Positions 55,405-64,000 of a DNA stretch of 64,000 bases are shown one piece after another. Position 1 is the stretch's first letter. Each line of letters opens with the position of its first letter. Origin of the DNA: an uncultured Lachnospiraceae bacterium (GTDB lineage: Bacteria > Bacillota > Clostridia > Lachnospirales > Lachnospiraceae); contig CAKRJY010000001.1 of the NCBI GenBank assembly GCA_934352055.1, positions 434,001-498,000 on the forward strand, written 5' to 3'. The notes under the pieces were generated by a model. That model was not told where the DNA came from. It worked only from the letters and a program-made list of their open reading frames with translations, and ran no database searches. The translations under genes were made by a program, and so were the position numbers.

Positions 55405-57237
55405 TCAATATGCTATTCTTCCTTCTTTCTGTCCATGATATAAATAATGTATATAATATGCCTTTATATCATTTCCAAATCCCTGTGCCAAATCTTGATA
55501 TCTATCCCGATATACGTTCCAAATAAATGTATTTTTCCCGATACGACCTTCATCCATTCCATGTTCCACAAAATGCTTTATAACGGCATTCTCATCTCCG
55601 CCATATGCCCTTTTAATATCTTCATATCTGTTAATATATTCGTTATAGTCATATATAGCAGAATAGTCTACACCATTATACACTGTCGTAGCATGCATCA
55701 GTGACATACATCCCGTTCCATTTCTACCCTCTCTCATGCCATAATTCATATAATGCAAATAATATAATTTCATACAATTGCCATATGCATGACGTAAATC
55801 TGCGTATTCATTTCGATATGAGTATGGATTAAACGAATTTTTTCCTACACGCCCCTCATTCATTCCATGATTTACAAAATGAGCTAATGCGCCTTCATCA
55901 TCTGTTGCAAATGCTTTTTTCATATCTGGATATCGATTAACATACTCTTCATAACTATATACTGCAGCATAATCGACTCCATTATATATCGTTGTTGCCC
56001 CTTGGATTGTGCTACAGCCAGTTGCTATTCTTCCCTCTTTCTGTCCATAGTTAACATAATGTAAGTAATAGGCTTTATTGTCATTTCTATATGCATGGCG
56101 TAAATCTGCATTCGCCATTTTATATGACATAACATCAAACTGGTCTGAACCTTGTCGCCCCTCACTCATTCCATGATTCACAAAATGTGCAAGTGCTCCT
56201 ATATCATCATCATCATATGCTTTTTTCATATCGGAATAGTGCGCTATATAATAATTGTAATTATATACAGATGAATAATCAATTCCATTATATCTTGTCA
56301 CAAATCCAACTCTTGTATTTTCATACCCTGTTGCTATTCTGCCTTCCGCTTTCCCATTTGTCACATAATGAAGGTAATATGCCTTTAGATTATCTTGAAA
56401 TCCGCCTCGCAGATCTGCATACAAATTTTTATAGGAGTATACATTAAATAATTCACAACCTTGTCTGCCTTCAGCCATTCCATGATTCACAAAATGTGCT
56501 ATCAGCCCTTCTCCATTATTATTAAAGAGTTGTAAATCTGTATTATGACTCAAATAATAAATTGGATTATATACAGCTGCATAATCAACCCCTTCATACC
56601 ACGTTGAAAATTGTGTTGTTCCCACCAAACTAGTCATCATTTTTCGAATGTCCTGGCCATATGTAGAACTTGTCGCCCACTTTCCTGTCAATTCTTCCAC
56701 ATAAATCGCAGATTCACGTTTTACGTATGTAAAACGTGGGTCCACACACGGATTATTCAAGGCTTCTTTACTAGCATACGCCTTCAAATGTTGTATTTGA
56801 GCTCGTACTCCCTCTCTAACACTAGAAAATGTTGCATATGCAGAGACATTACTATCTATTGCGCCAATTCCAGCAAAATTGTATGACGAACGTGGAACGC
56901 GACCTGTATACTTCAACCAATTAGTTTCTTTCATCGCTTGGCAAAAAGCCACTTCGACACGTACTCCTTCAGCTGCACATTCTTCCATATAAATCTGGCA
57001 AAAAACATCTATATTTTGCGCATCGCTATTCCATTTTATGTAATCACTAGGATACTCTGCATGTTCCAAGTAATAATTTATTAGTTGTCCTTTAACAACA
57101 TTGGACGAACCCATAATTGGGTATGATCCATCCGCATTCAACAACATATCTCTATTAATACCAGTAAGAAATACTATACTCAACACTAGCAACAATGCTA
57201 TCGCCGGCTTTATTTTTTGTTGTATCTTCTTTTTCAT
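55405..57237 (-). CDS. Secreted glucosaminidase-like wall hydrolase with EGR repeats
   Basis: 610 residues. A signal peptide or anchor (about 7-25) leads to a GH73-like domain (about 60-205) with VRVEVAFCQAMKETNWLKYTG in two parts and SSYNFAGIGAID. From about residue 210 to the end there are eight half-repeats, each ending in EGR, alternating an ADLRxAYxNxxKxYYLHY form and a DMKKAFxxDDxGALAHFVNHGM form. The repeats look like a cell-surface binding module. It is 2 bases after the amidase gene with the same repeats. Predicted to cut the glycan strand of peptidoglycan. Confidence 0.82.
   Translation of the reverse strand: MKKKIQQKIKPAIALLLVLSIVFLTGINRDMLLNADGSYPIMGSSNVVKGQLINYYLEHAEYPSDYIKWNSDAQNIDVFCQIYMEECAAEGVRVEVAFCQAMKETNWLKYTGRVPRSSYNFAGIGAIDSNVSAYATFSSVREGVRAQIQHLKAYASKEALNNPCVDPRFTYVKRESAIYVEELTGKWATSSTYGQDIRKMMTSLVGTTQFSTWYEGVDYAAVYNPIYYLSHNTDLQLFNNNGEGLIAHFVNHGMAEGRQGCELFNVYSYKNLYADLRGGFQDNLKAYYLHYVTNGKAEGRIATGYENTRVGFVTRYNGIDYSSVYNYNYYIAHYSDMKKAYDDDDIGALAHFVNHGMSEGRQGSDQFDVMSYKMANADLRHAYRNDNKAYYLHYVNYGQKEGRIATGCSTIQGATTIYNGVDYAAVYSYEEYVNRYPDMKKAFATDDEGALAHFVNHGMNEGRVGKNSFNPYSYRNEYADLRHAYGNCMKLYYLHYMNYGMREGRNGTGCMSLMHATTVYNGVDYSAIYDYNEYINRYEDIKRAYGGDENAVIKHFVEHGMDEGRIGKNTFIWNVYRDRYQDLAQGFGNDIKAYYIHYLYHGQKEGRIAY
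55408..56604 (-). repeat. EGR-ending tandem repeats in the glucosaminidase
   Basis: Eight half-repeats of about 45 residues in alternating A and B forms give a full period of about 90 to 100 residues. Each full unit starts near YNGVDYSAVY. The DNA copies are diverged but clearly related to those in the neighbouring amidase gene. Confidence 0.8.
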
Positions 57238-57239
57238 CT

Positions 57240-59897
57240 TTAGATTCCTGTTCTTCCTTCTGCCTGACCGTGTTTTAAATAATGTTCATAATACAAAGCT
57301 AAATTATTTCCCCAAGCATTGCGTAAATCTTCATATTTGTCTTTATATACATATACATTAAATTTATCATTTGCCTGACGACCTTCACTCATCCCATGAT
57401 TTACAAAATGCCATAATGCTCCTTGATCATCGTTTGAGAAATTCTTTTTCATATCACTATATCTTCCAATATAACTATAAAAATTATATACAGATGAATA
57501 ATCCACTCCATTATACACTGTCACTGGATTCTGAAGTGTTGTACAACCTGTTGTCTGACGTCCTTCTCTTCGTCCATAATTAATATAATGTAAATAATAA
57601 TACTTTAGATTATTTCCGTATGCTCCTCGTAAATCCGAATATTGATTACGATACGAATATACATCAAATGTCTTTTTACCTTGTCTTCCTTCATTCATTC
57701 CATAATTTACAAAATGCCATAACGCAGCATTATCATCTTGTGAATACGCAGACTTCATGTCTGAATATGTATTAATATAATCATTAAAGTCATAGACAGC
57801 AGAATAGTCTACTCCATTATATATGGTCTCAGCTCCTACCACAGTATTCTCATATCCCCTGCCATTTCTTCCTTCATTCCTACCATAGTTACAATAGTGA
57901 AGATAATACTGTCGTAAATTATTACCATACCCTTTACGCAAATCTGCATATTGATTCTTATAAGAATACACATTAAAGTTTTCTGATGCTTGACGCCCCT
58001 CATTCATTCCATAGTTCACAAAATGCCACAGCGCCGCCTCGTCATTTTTTGAGAACGCCGATTTCATATCTGGATAATGATTTATATAATATGAAAAATT
58101 ATAAACTGCAGAATAATCTACCCCATTATATATCGTTGTTCCTACATCATTTGTCTCAATATTTTCATATCCGACACCATTTCTTCCTTCATCATATCCA
58201 TGCTCACAATAATGCAAGTAATACGCCCTCAAATTATTTTTATATCCTTTACGAAGATCTTCATACTGATTTCGATATGAATACACGTTAAAATTCTCTG
58301 ATGCTTGGCGTCCTTCGTCCATGCCATGTTCCAGGAAATGTTTTATATATAGTTTAGCATCATTTCCAAAACTAGATGCCAAATCAGAGCAATGTTGTTT
58401 ATAATACTGATAATTGAAGCATGGACTTCCTTGCCGCCCTTCATATACTCCACAATTCAGATAATGATTTAATGCTTGTTGATCCGTCAAAGTCGCCACA
58501 TCCGCATATTGCTTTTTATAATAAGATGCATCAAATGCCCCTTTAATATTATTTAACGTAAAACCCTTCTTTGATAGTCCAAAATATTGTGCTATACCAG
58601 TTGCATCTGCCACCCCTAATGAGTGCAAAAAATTAGCATCTGCTAGTCTTGGTGCATCCTGAGAACCCGTGATAAAACCATGTTCTACAATTATTCCTGG
58701 AAATCCTTTATTTTTTGATTCTCGTATTACCGAATAGTAATCACATATGCTACCATCCGGATATTTTCCTCCATCCGTTGCATTGCGGATTTTTAATCCC
58801 CGGTTTCCCATTCCTAACGTCACAATATTTGCCAATATATCATTCGCCAATCCTTTTCCCTGTTCAGATATAGCTACATTATAACTTTGATTTGGATAAT
58901 AAATTTCACATCCATTCGCACTACTGCTACTAGCTGAATTCATATGTATACTTACAAAGGCTGTTGCTCCTACACTCTGAGCATAACTTGTCCGCTCGTC
59001 TAGGGTGAGATATTCATCTCCACTTCTTGTAATATAAACATTTACGTTATCATATGTTTCTAATTCCGTTTTACATGCTTGAGCCACCGCAAGATTTAAA
59101 TCCTTTTCGTGTAAACCATTCGCATTCGCCCCTGAATCTTTTCCACCATGTCCTGGATCAATAACAACTGTCACATTTTCCATTACGCCTCGCGCACAAT
59201 TTCCCTCTAGCGCCATTGCTACTGTTCCACTGTCCATAGCTTCGTTTACATCATAACCATCGTTCATATCCATAGGCAGTTGCTCATCATCTAAAATTGC
59301 ATCCCCAGATATTTTTTGCTGGTCACTTTCTATCTCGCCTTGTTCTACCGACTGCTCCAACTCATCTTCTACATTTAAAGTTGCTTGTTGTAATTCACTT
59401 TCATTGAACTCCTCGACATCTTTATCATCAATAACATCATCAGGTGACGATTCATATTTCTTTTCCACCCCCCACTTAATATTCATTCCCATCTTAGACA
59501 TCCACTGCGTATAGTCATGTTCTCCTATGCTATACACAATCTTTGTCAATTGATATATTCCTTTTTGTTTATCAGTATATCTAATATGAAACGCAACTGC
59601 TTCTTCCGAAAAAGCATCTGCAGCTATATTATATGATTTGTGCAATGTACTGTTTTCATAATACAAAGTTGCCGCAGTTATTTTCTCCGTGCCATTTCCT
59701 ATACCAACTGTAATCTCTTGCACATCCGATTTTGTCTGCTCTGATTCACCCAACGTAATATAATTAATCAAATGACTACTAATTTCAGCAGTTTTCTGAC
59801 CTTCCTTCGCATCTACTGATATCGGAGATATCATTACAGACATAAAAGTCATAACCGCACACATAACAAATGCCAATCTCTTCCACACTAATTTCAT
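57240..59897 (-). CDS. N-acetylmuramoyl-L-alanine amidase (Amidase_3) with EGR repeats
   Basis: 885 residues. Signal peptide about 1-30 (VMCAVMTFMSVMISPISVDA). A novel-looking N-terminal region and an acidic linker (about 160-235) precede the Amidase_3 domain: VVIDPGHGGKDSGANANGLHE in two pieces, zinc ligands in DPGHGG, ISIHMN-like FVSIHMNSA and IVEHGFITG. Nine EGR-ending half-repeats follow to the C-terminus. It cuts the bond between muramic acid and the stem peptide. The shared repeats suggest both hydrolases bind the same surface ligand, perhaps the glycan made here. Confidence 0.87.
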   Translation of the reverse strand: MKLVWKRLAFVMCAVMTFMSVMISPISVDAKEGQKTAEISSHLINYITLGESEQTKSDVQEITVGIGNGTEKITAATLYYENSTLHKSYNIAADAFSEEAVAFHIRYTDKQKGIYQLTKIVYSIGEHDYTQWMSKMGMNIKWGVEKKYESSPDDVIDDKDVEEFNESELQQATLNVEDELEQSVEQGEIESDQQKISGDAILDDEQLPMDMNDGYDVNEAMDSGTVAMALEGNCARGVMENVTVVIDPGHGGKDSGANANGLHEKDLNLAVAQACKTELETYDNVNVYITRSGDEYLTLDERTSYAQSVGATAFVSIHMNSASSSSANGCEIYYPNQSYNVAISEQGKGLANDILANIVTLGMGNRGLKIRNATDGGKYPDGSICDYYSVIRESKNKGFPGIIVEHGFITGSQDAPRLADANFLHSLGVADATGIAQYFGLSKKGFTLNNIKGAFDASYYKKQYADVATLTDQQALNHYLNCGVYEGRQGSPCFNYQYYKQHCSDLASSFGNDAKLYIKHFLEHGMDEGRQASENFNVYSYRNQYEDLRKGYKNNLRAYYLHYCEHGYDEGRNGVGYENIETNDVGTTIYNGVDYSAVYNFSYYINHYPDMKSAFSKNDEAALWHFVNYGMNEGRQASENFNVYSYKNQYADLRKGYGNNLRQYYLHYCNYGRNEGRNGRGYENTVVGAETIYNGVDYSAVYDFNDYINTYSDMKSAYSQDDNAALWHFVNYGMNEGRQGKKTFDVYSYRNQYSDLRGAYGNNLKYYYLHYINYGRREGRQTTGCTTLQNPVTVYNGVDYSSVYNFYSYIGRYSDMKKNFSNDDQGALWHFVNHGMSEGRQANDKFNVYVYKDKYEDLRNAWGNNLALYYEHYLKHGQAEGRTGI
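57243..58545 (-). repeat. EGR-ending tandem repeats in the amidase
   Basis: Nine half-repeats, each ending EGR; forms ADLRKGYGNNLRQYYLHY and DMKSAFSKNDEAALWHFV alternate, joined by YNGVDYSAVY. Inner copies are more alike than outer ones, as expected for unequal crossing over. Confidence 0.8.
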
Positions 59898-59943
59898 CTT
59901 TTCCTTATCCTCTTTTCAACGTTAGTTTTTTGTTCTACAATTT

Positions 59944-61077
59944 TTATTCACTTGGTAGCATATTTATCATGTCAGCGTCAAACATATGTTCCGCACATTC
60001 ATATATCACATAATCTGGATTATAATATTCCAATAAACTCTCTGTCCAATCTCCTGCGACCCCGTTTGTATATGGCACTTCGACAATTTCTGAAAAACTT
60101 TCGGCCAAATATGGCATCATAAATGAATATATGTAACTATCACCAAATATAAGTACCTTGGGATATTCCGGGTGTGATGTATTCTCATAATGCCAATATA
60201 TACTGTCGTCTCCTATACATACCTCTGGCGGCACATTTTGATCAACTGTAATTTCACTCGCATTTTTTACTGTACATCTATAACTCATTTCACCTGTGCG
60301 AGTCACCGGATTTAAATTATTAACAAAAAAATCTTTTTGATAGTCAACAGAACATTTTGTAACAGTTGGATCTAATTGCTGTACTGTACGCATCAATTCC
60401 TCATATGCCATATACGCCCCCACATGATTCCAATGCGACACATCTACCTTGCTCCAGAACACTCTACCATACTGTGAAAAACGATTTTTATATAAGACAT
60501 CCTCCGTATTTACTACGTGAACAGCTGTATTATTAATGATTGCATCCGTCAATACATCAAATTGATCTGTTTTTCCAATTACATTAACACCTTCTATAAA
60601 ATCCTCCGGATAAATTGTCTGTTTATCTGGATTCATCATCCATATTAATTGCGCCCCCTTCGATTTATAATACTCATCTAACTTATTTAATCTCAGTGCA
60701 TACTCATTTGCCCACGTTACATCGGCAGGCAATTTTTTTTGATAACGTTCTATTGAATTTCCTTCATCATAATACCATTCACCATTCTTACCATAGCGAA
60801 TTATATTATTAGGTAATTCTTTAAAACAAACATATTGTAATTCAGACAACATTGTACATAGCTGATCTCTTCCACCTATGTGATCATCAAAATATGACTC
60901 AAATTCTTGTATCTTATTAACGTCTAACAAATCTCTAAATGACGAAAATTCATAAGTTGATAACACTCTATTTTCTGACACAGATTCCGTCGCATTTTTA
61001 TCAAAAAATATCAGTGGTAATACTATTACCATGGCAAATCCTATTATTATAAACCAATTGTTAATTTTTTGGTGCAT
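59944..61077 (-). CDS. AlgJ/DHHW-type SGNH protein, O-acetylation partner
   Basis: 377 residues. One N-terminal membrane anchor (about 8-25) and an external domain with SENRVLSTYEF, FESYFDDHIGGRDQ, SHWNHVGAYMAYEEL and ILIFGDSYIYSF-like LIFGDSYIYSFMMPYL. AlgJ/AlgX-like proteins take acetyl groups from an MBOAT partner and place them on polysaccharide outside the membrane. The MBOAT gene lies 9 bases upstream. Confidence 0.8.
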   Translation of the reverse strand: MHQKINNWFIIIGFAMVIVLPLIFFDKNATESVSENRVLSTYEFSSFRDLLDVNKIQEFESYFDDHIGGRDQLCTMLSELQYVCFKELPNNIIRYGKNGEWYYDEGNSIERYQKKLPADVTWANEYALRLNKLDEYYKSKGAQLIWMMNPDKQTIYPEDFIEGVNVIGKTDQFDVLTDAIINNTAVHVVNTEDVLYKNRFSQYGRVFWSKVDVSHWNHVGAYMAYEELMRTVQQLDPTVTKCSVDYQKDFFVNNLNPVTRTGEMSYRCTVKNASEITVDQNVPPEVCIGDDSIYWHYENTSHPEYPKVLIFGDSYIYSFMMPYLAESFSEIVEVPYTNGVAGDWTESLLEYYNPDYVIYECAEHMFDADMINMLPSE

Positions 61078-61086
61078 TCTAATCTC

Positions 61087-62496
61087 CTAAAATCTAAAAT
61101 ATAGAAATGGATTATATGTGCTTGACACCACATATAACACGCAAACCAACAGCATTCCTAATATGCAAATATTCTTTGCATATTCTACAGCCACTCTGCA
61201 TTTCTTGTTTAGACTTTTCATAAATAATTGTATTGAATCTTTGCTAACAAGCGAAATAACAATTGCCACTATCATGAAAAAGATTCTTTGATTTGTCAAG
61301 AAAAATCGCCATGTGTATCCTACATCATGTATTTCTATCATTCCAAACATACCTTTTATATAGATTATTGCATAGCCAATGTTATCCGCTCTAAACAATA
61401 CCCACCCTAGCGTCACTATCAACATAGTTATAATATAGCCAAAACATTTTGGCATTTTTTCTAAAATATTAATATGTTTTTTATCCCAATACTCAAATAT
61501 TCTAAAAATCCCATGCCATACTCCCCATATTATAAATGTCCACGATGCTCCATGCCATATTCCTGTTAGCAAAAATACTATGGCTAAATTAATATATACA
61601 TTACCTTTTCTGCTTCCACCTAAAGGAAAATATACATAATCTCTAAAAAATGTGGACAGTGACATATGCCAGCGTCGCCAAAAATCCGCAATAGACGTGG
61701 CACGATATGGTTGGTTAAAATTCTCGCAAAAATGGAATCCTAACATTTCTCCTAATCCAATAGCCATATCGCTATATCCCGAAAAATCGAAAAATATTTG
61801 CAGTGTATATGCAATTGCTCCAATCCATAACGTAGCAGCTGTACTTTCATGTGGATCTATTGAAAAAATAACATCTACCATTTCACCTAACACATTTGCC
61901 AACAACACCTTCTTTGCTAATCCACATATAAATCTTCTCACACCATTCCCAAGATTTTCTATTGAAACAACACGTTCATCTATCTCATCACAAATGGTTT
62001 GATAACGAACTATCGGTCCTGCTATCAATTGCGGAAACATTGCAATATATAACGCAAGTTTAAAGATATTTTTCTGGACTTTAATCTCACCTCTATACAA
62101 ATCTACTATATATGACAAACTCTGAAATGTAAAAAAAGAAATTCCAATAGGAAGTGCTATTTCCCTTAATGGTATATGCAAATTAGCAACTAAATTAATA
62201 TTAGTAATAGCAAAATCCAAATATTTGAATACAAACAGCAAGCCCAAATTAATAGTTATTGCTAATATTAAAAAAACTTTTTGGTAGCTATTTTTCATTC
62301 CGATAGCCAAACCAAATACGTAATTAACAACAATTGATGTTAACATCACTAAAACAAATTTTGGTTCCCCCCACCAATAAAAAATAAGTGAAGCAACTAA
62401 TAATACATAATTTTTTATTTTATATGGTGTAATATAATATACCGCTAGAGTTATCGGCAAAAAGCAAAACAAAAATATACTAGAACTAAAGACCAT
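61087..62496 (-). CDS. MBOAT O-acyltransferase (AlgI-like)
   Basis: 469 residues, 10 to 12 membrane segments. The MBOAT core is clear: SISFFTFQSLSYIVDLYRGE in two parts, IAGPIVRYQ, FFDFSGYSDMAIGLG, RRWHMSLSTFFRDYVYFPLGG and the catalytic LTGIWHGASWTFIIWG with the invariant His. It passes acetyl groups across the membrane to the AlgJ-like partner for O-acetylation of a surface polymer. Confidence 0.93.
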   Translation of the reverse strand: MVFSSSIFLFCFLPITLAVYYITPYKIKNYVLLVASLIFYWWGEPKFVLVMLTSIVVNYVFGLAIGMKNSYQKVFLILAITINLGLLFVFKYLDFAITNINLVANLHIPLREIALPIGISFFTFQSLSYIVDLYRGEIKVQKNIFKLALYIAMFPQLIAGPIVRYQTICDEIDERVVSIENLGNGVRRFICGLAKKVLLANVLGEMVDVIFSIDPHESTAATLWIGAIAYTLQIFFDFSGYSDMAIGLGEMLGFHFCENFNQPYRATSIADFWRRWHMSLSTFFRDYVYFPLGGSRKGNVYINLAIVFLLTGIWHGASWTFIIWGVWHGIFRIFEYWDKKHINILEKMPKCFGYIITMLIVTLGWVLFRADNIGYAIIYIKGMFGMIEIHDVGYTWRFFLTNQRIFFMIVAIVISLVSKDSIQLFMKSLNKKCRVAVEYAKNICILGMLLVCVLYVVSSTYNPFLYFRF

Positions 62497-62497
62497 A

Positions 62498-64000
62498 TCA
62501 TACTCCTCCCGATAACTTTCTTGCCATCATTTTAATTGCATCATTCTTTGTTGAATAATAATTATATTCAGCAATTTTTACACCTGTAAAAGAAGCAAAT
62601 GTTTTATAAAATGCTTCCATAATTTGTTTATTTAATTCGATATCAATTCTGTCGTATCTTGTTCTCAAATACGGTATAACAGAGTATTCAAAATATTGGG
62701 CTAATTCTTGTGGCATCTCAATCTTTTTTCCAGTATTTTTATCATATACCAAAGACGGTATAATAGAATCAAGTATCTCATCCAGTTGTTGATCATATAT
62801 ACCATCCATAACTTTTTTGTCCTCTACTACTAATGCTTGTTTCAAAACATCATTAACCATTATAATATACTCATCTAGTGCTTTTTCTTCAAACTTATTA
62901 CACATCGAATTGATAAATGTGTTTATATACATATATTCTTCTGCTATTTCATCAATCAATTGTTTTTCAGAGCGCTCTACCATCGGAAAATCTGTGAGCA
63001 ACTCCTTAATTCTTTTGACATCAACATAACATCTTTTTAAATTATACAAAGCACTTCTATTATGCGAATGCAACACTCTTGTAGATGCAACTAGGCCTAT
63101 TGTATAACCATCTCGAATTAATTTAAGACCCAAATCCAAATCTTCAGCAAAGCTCCCATGATATCCATACTTGAGAAATACATCCTTTTTTATAAGACAT
63201 GTTACATCACATAATTGAGCATTGACGCGCATATTATAATAATCCTGTTTGTCTGGCATACTACCTATTTTATCTTGTTCAAACACTCCTAGAAAACGCA
63301 TATGTGATTCGATATCTATTTTATACTTCATATCTCCCTGTGAAGTTTCCAATTCCATTGGTGACACTGCTACCACATGTCCTTGAATAATTGGTGCGAA
63401 CAATCTATACAGCCAATATTCATCTGTAGGTATGGCGTCCTGTGTCATAAAAAGTAGATAATCTCCTGTTGCATTCTTTGCTCCTAAATTACGAGCATAC
63501 GAATGCGAAAATTCTTCTTGAGTTATTTGAATTACCCTTGCTCCAAACAATTTTCCTATCTCTATTGTTTCATCTGTACTACCTGAATCTACCATGATCA
63601 ATTCTACATCTGCAATTCCCAATTGTGTAGAAAGAAGTCCAAACTGCCTTATCAAAGTATCTGCTCCATTATACGTTGGAACAATGACTGAAATTTTAGC
63701 TCCTAATTCGGGTTCTCTTTTACATTGTTCGATAGATGGTGTCAGAATAATTTTATCTTCATTTACCATTGCTATGTCTTGGTTGTGACTTCGGCGCAAA
63801 CATCTTCCTAAAAATCTAGTAACTCTATTATGGAATACGCGGTAAGATTTTGATGCATATATCCGTTGTAGTTCCTGTTCCAATTGCAACACAGTCTGTT
63901 GCAAATTGGCATTTTCAGAAATCATTTTTTTGTTTTCGGAATACAATTTCTCATTGTCTGCCAGAATGCGATTGCGTTCCTCCTGTTGTTCTTGATGCTT
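62498..64000 (-). CDS. GT2 glycosyltransferase with N-terminal coiled coil (5' end outside window)
   Basis: The frame stays open to the right edge (501 codons), so the start is outside. The first 65 visible residues are coiled coil (EERNRILADNEKLYSENKKM, LQLEQELQRIY). The GT-A domain follows with ISVIVPTYNGADTLIRQF, VDSGSTDETIEIGKLFGARVI, FSHSYARNLGAKNATGDYLLFMTQDAIP; the sequence resembles rhamnosyltransferase-like GT2 enzymes of O-antigen clusters. A C-terminal helical region of about 170 residues has unknown function. Confidence 0.85.
   Translation of the reverse strand, partial: KHQEQQEERNRILADNEKLYSENKKMISENANLQQTVLQLEQELQRIYASKSYRVFHNRVTRFLGRCLRRSHNQDIAMVNEDKIILTPSIEQCKREPELGAKISVIVPTYNGADTLIRQFGLLSTQLGIADVELIMVDSGSTDETIEIGKLFGARVIQITQEEFSHSYARNLGAKNATGDYLLFMTQDAIPTDEYWLYRLFAPIIQGHVVAVSPMELETSQGDMKYKIDIESHMRFLGVFEQDKIGSMPDKQDYYNMRVNAQLCDVTCLIKKDVFLKYGYHGSFAEDLDLGLKLIRDGYTIGLVASTRVLHSHNRSALYNLKRCYVDVKRIKELLTDFPMVERSEKQLIDEIAEEYMYINTFINSMCNKFEEKALDEYIIMVNDVLKQALVVEDKKVMDGIYDQQLDEILDSIIPSLVYDKNTGKKIEMPQELAQYFEYSVIPYLRTRYDRIDIELNKQIMEAFYKTFASFTGVKIAEYNYYSTKNDAIKMMARKLSGGV

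Noticed and set aside
55405..59897. DNA repeats as a CRISPR or satellite array
   Set aside because: They are coding, diverged at DNA level and explained by the EGR protein repeats.

Overview
The window comes from a low-GC Gram-positive bacterium, most likely an anaerobic Lachnospiraceae-type clostridium. The evidence is two Spo0A proteins, strong AGGAGG-type ribosome binding sites, DUF2142/DUF2304 glycan genes and secreted amidases without outer-membrane features. Every gene I could support lies on the minus strand, so transcription runs from high to low coordinates. No tRNA, rRNA, CRISPR array or intact insertion sequence was seen.

Region 1 (1-7138) holds the regulators. From upstream to downstream they are: a 17-codon peptide ORF with an excellent ribosome binding site, an AgrC-like histidine kinase, a LytTR response regulator, a second Spo0A paralogue, a glycosyltransferase, the canonical Spo0A, GtrA and a membrane glycosyltransferase cut by the window edge. 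Two pairs of a 13-bp element (consensus TTYGCGCAAAAAW), each repeated exactly 21 bp apart, precede the peptide gene and the spo0A paralogue. This suggests a peptide-sensing circuit that controls its own operon and a Spo0A-type regulator.

Region 2 (7159-19304) is a polysaccharide operon with its own promoter. It contains DUF2142, DUF2304 and GT2 genes, a GT4, two related GT2s, a GT11-type enzyme, an SDR, an acetyltransferase, a bacterial GT6 (ABO blood-group family, NAN motif), Wzx, a membrane-anchored GT2 and RfbC, closed by a strong terminator.

Region 3 (19372-22865) carries a secreted M6-type metalloprotease behind an attenuator-like leader and a Spo0A-box-like site, and an unknown coiled-coil membrane protein.

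Region 4 (22832-54247) is a second polysaccharide operon of about 31 kb, more AT-rich to the eye. It opens with a priming phosphoglycosyltransferase and three GT4s. Then come a dTDP-3-amino-sugar module (FdtA/FdtB-like plus a FemAB-like acyltransferase), a complete pseudaminic-acid-type module (PseB, C, G, H, I and an SpsF-like CMP transferase) with an extra class III aminotransferase, aldo/keto reductase and GNAT, two candidate nonulosonate transferases, an ABC exporter, and a separate NeuA-like / DRE-TIM aldolase / KdsC-like module that may make a second, undescribed CMP-ulosonate. Its distal end is decayed: a DUF6077-like protein, a membrane-MBL gene broken by a frameshifting deletion, and an AAA ATPase lacking its P-loop.

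Region 5 (54248-64000) has a truncated SGNH-like protein beside scar-like DNA, a glucosaminidase and an amidase with the same EGR-ending repeats, an AlgJ/AlgI-like O-acetylation pair, and a coiled-coil GT2 cut by the right edge. Together the genes describe a cell that makes at least two elaborate, acid-sugar-decorated surface glycans, with peptide signalling and Spo0A regulators encoded beside them.
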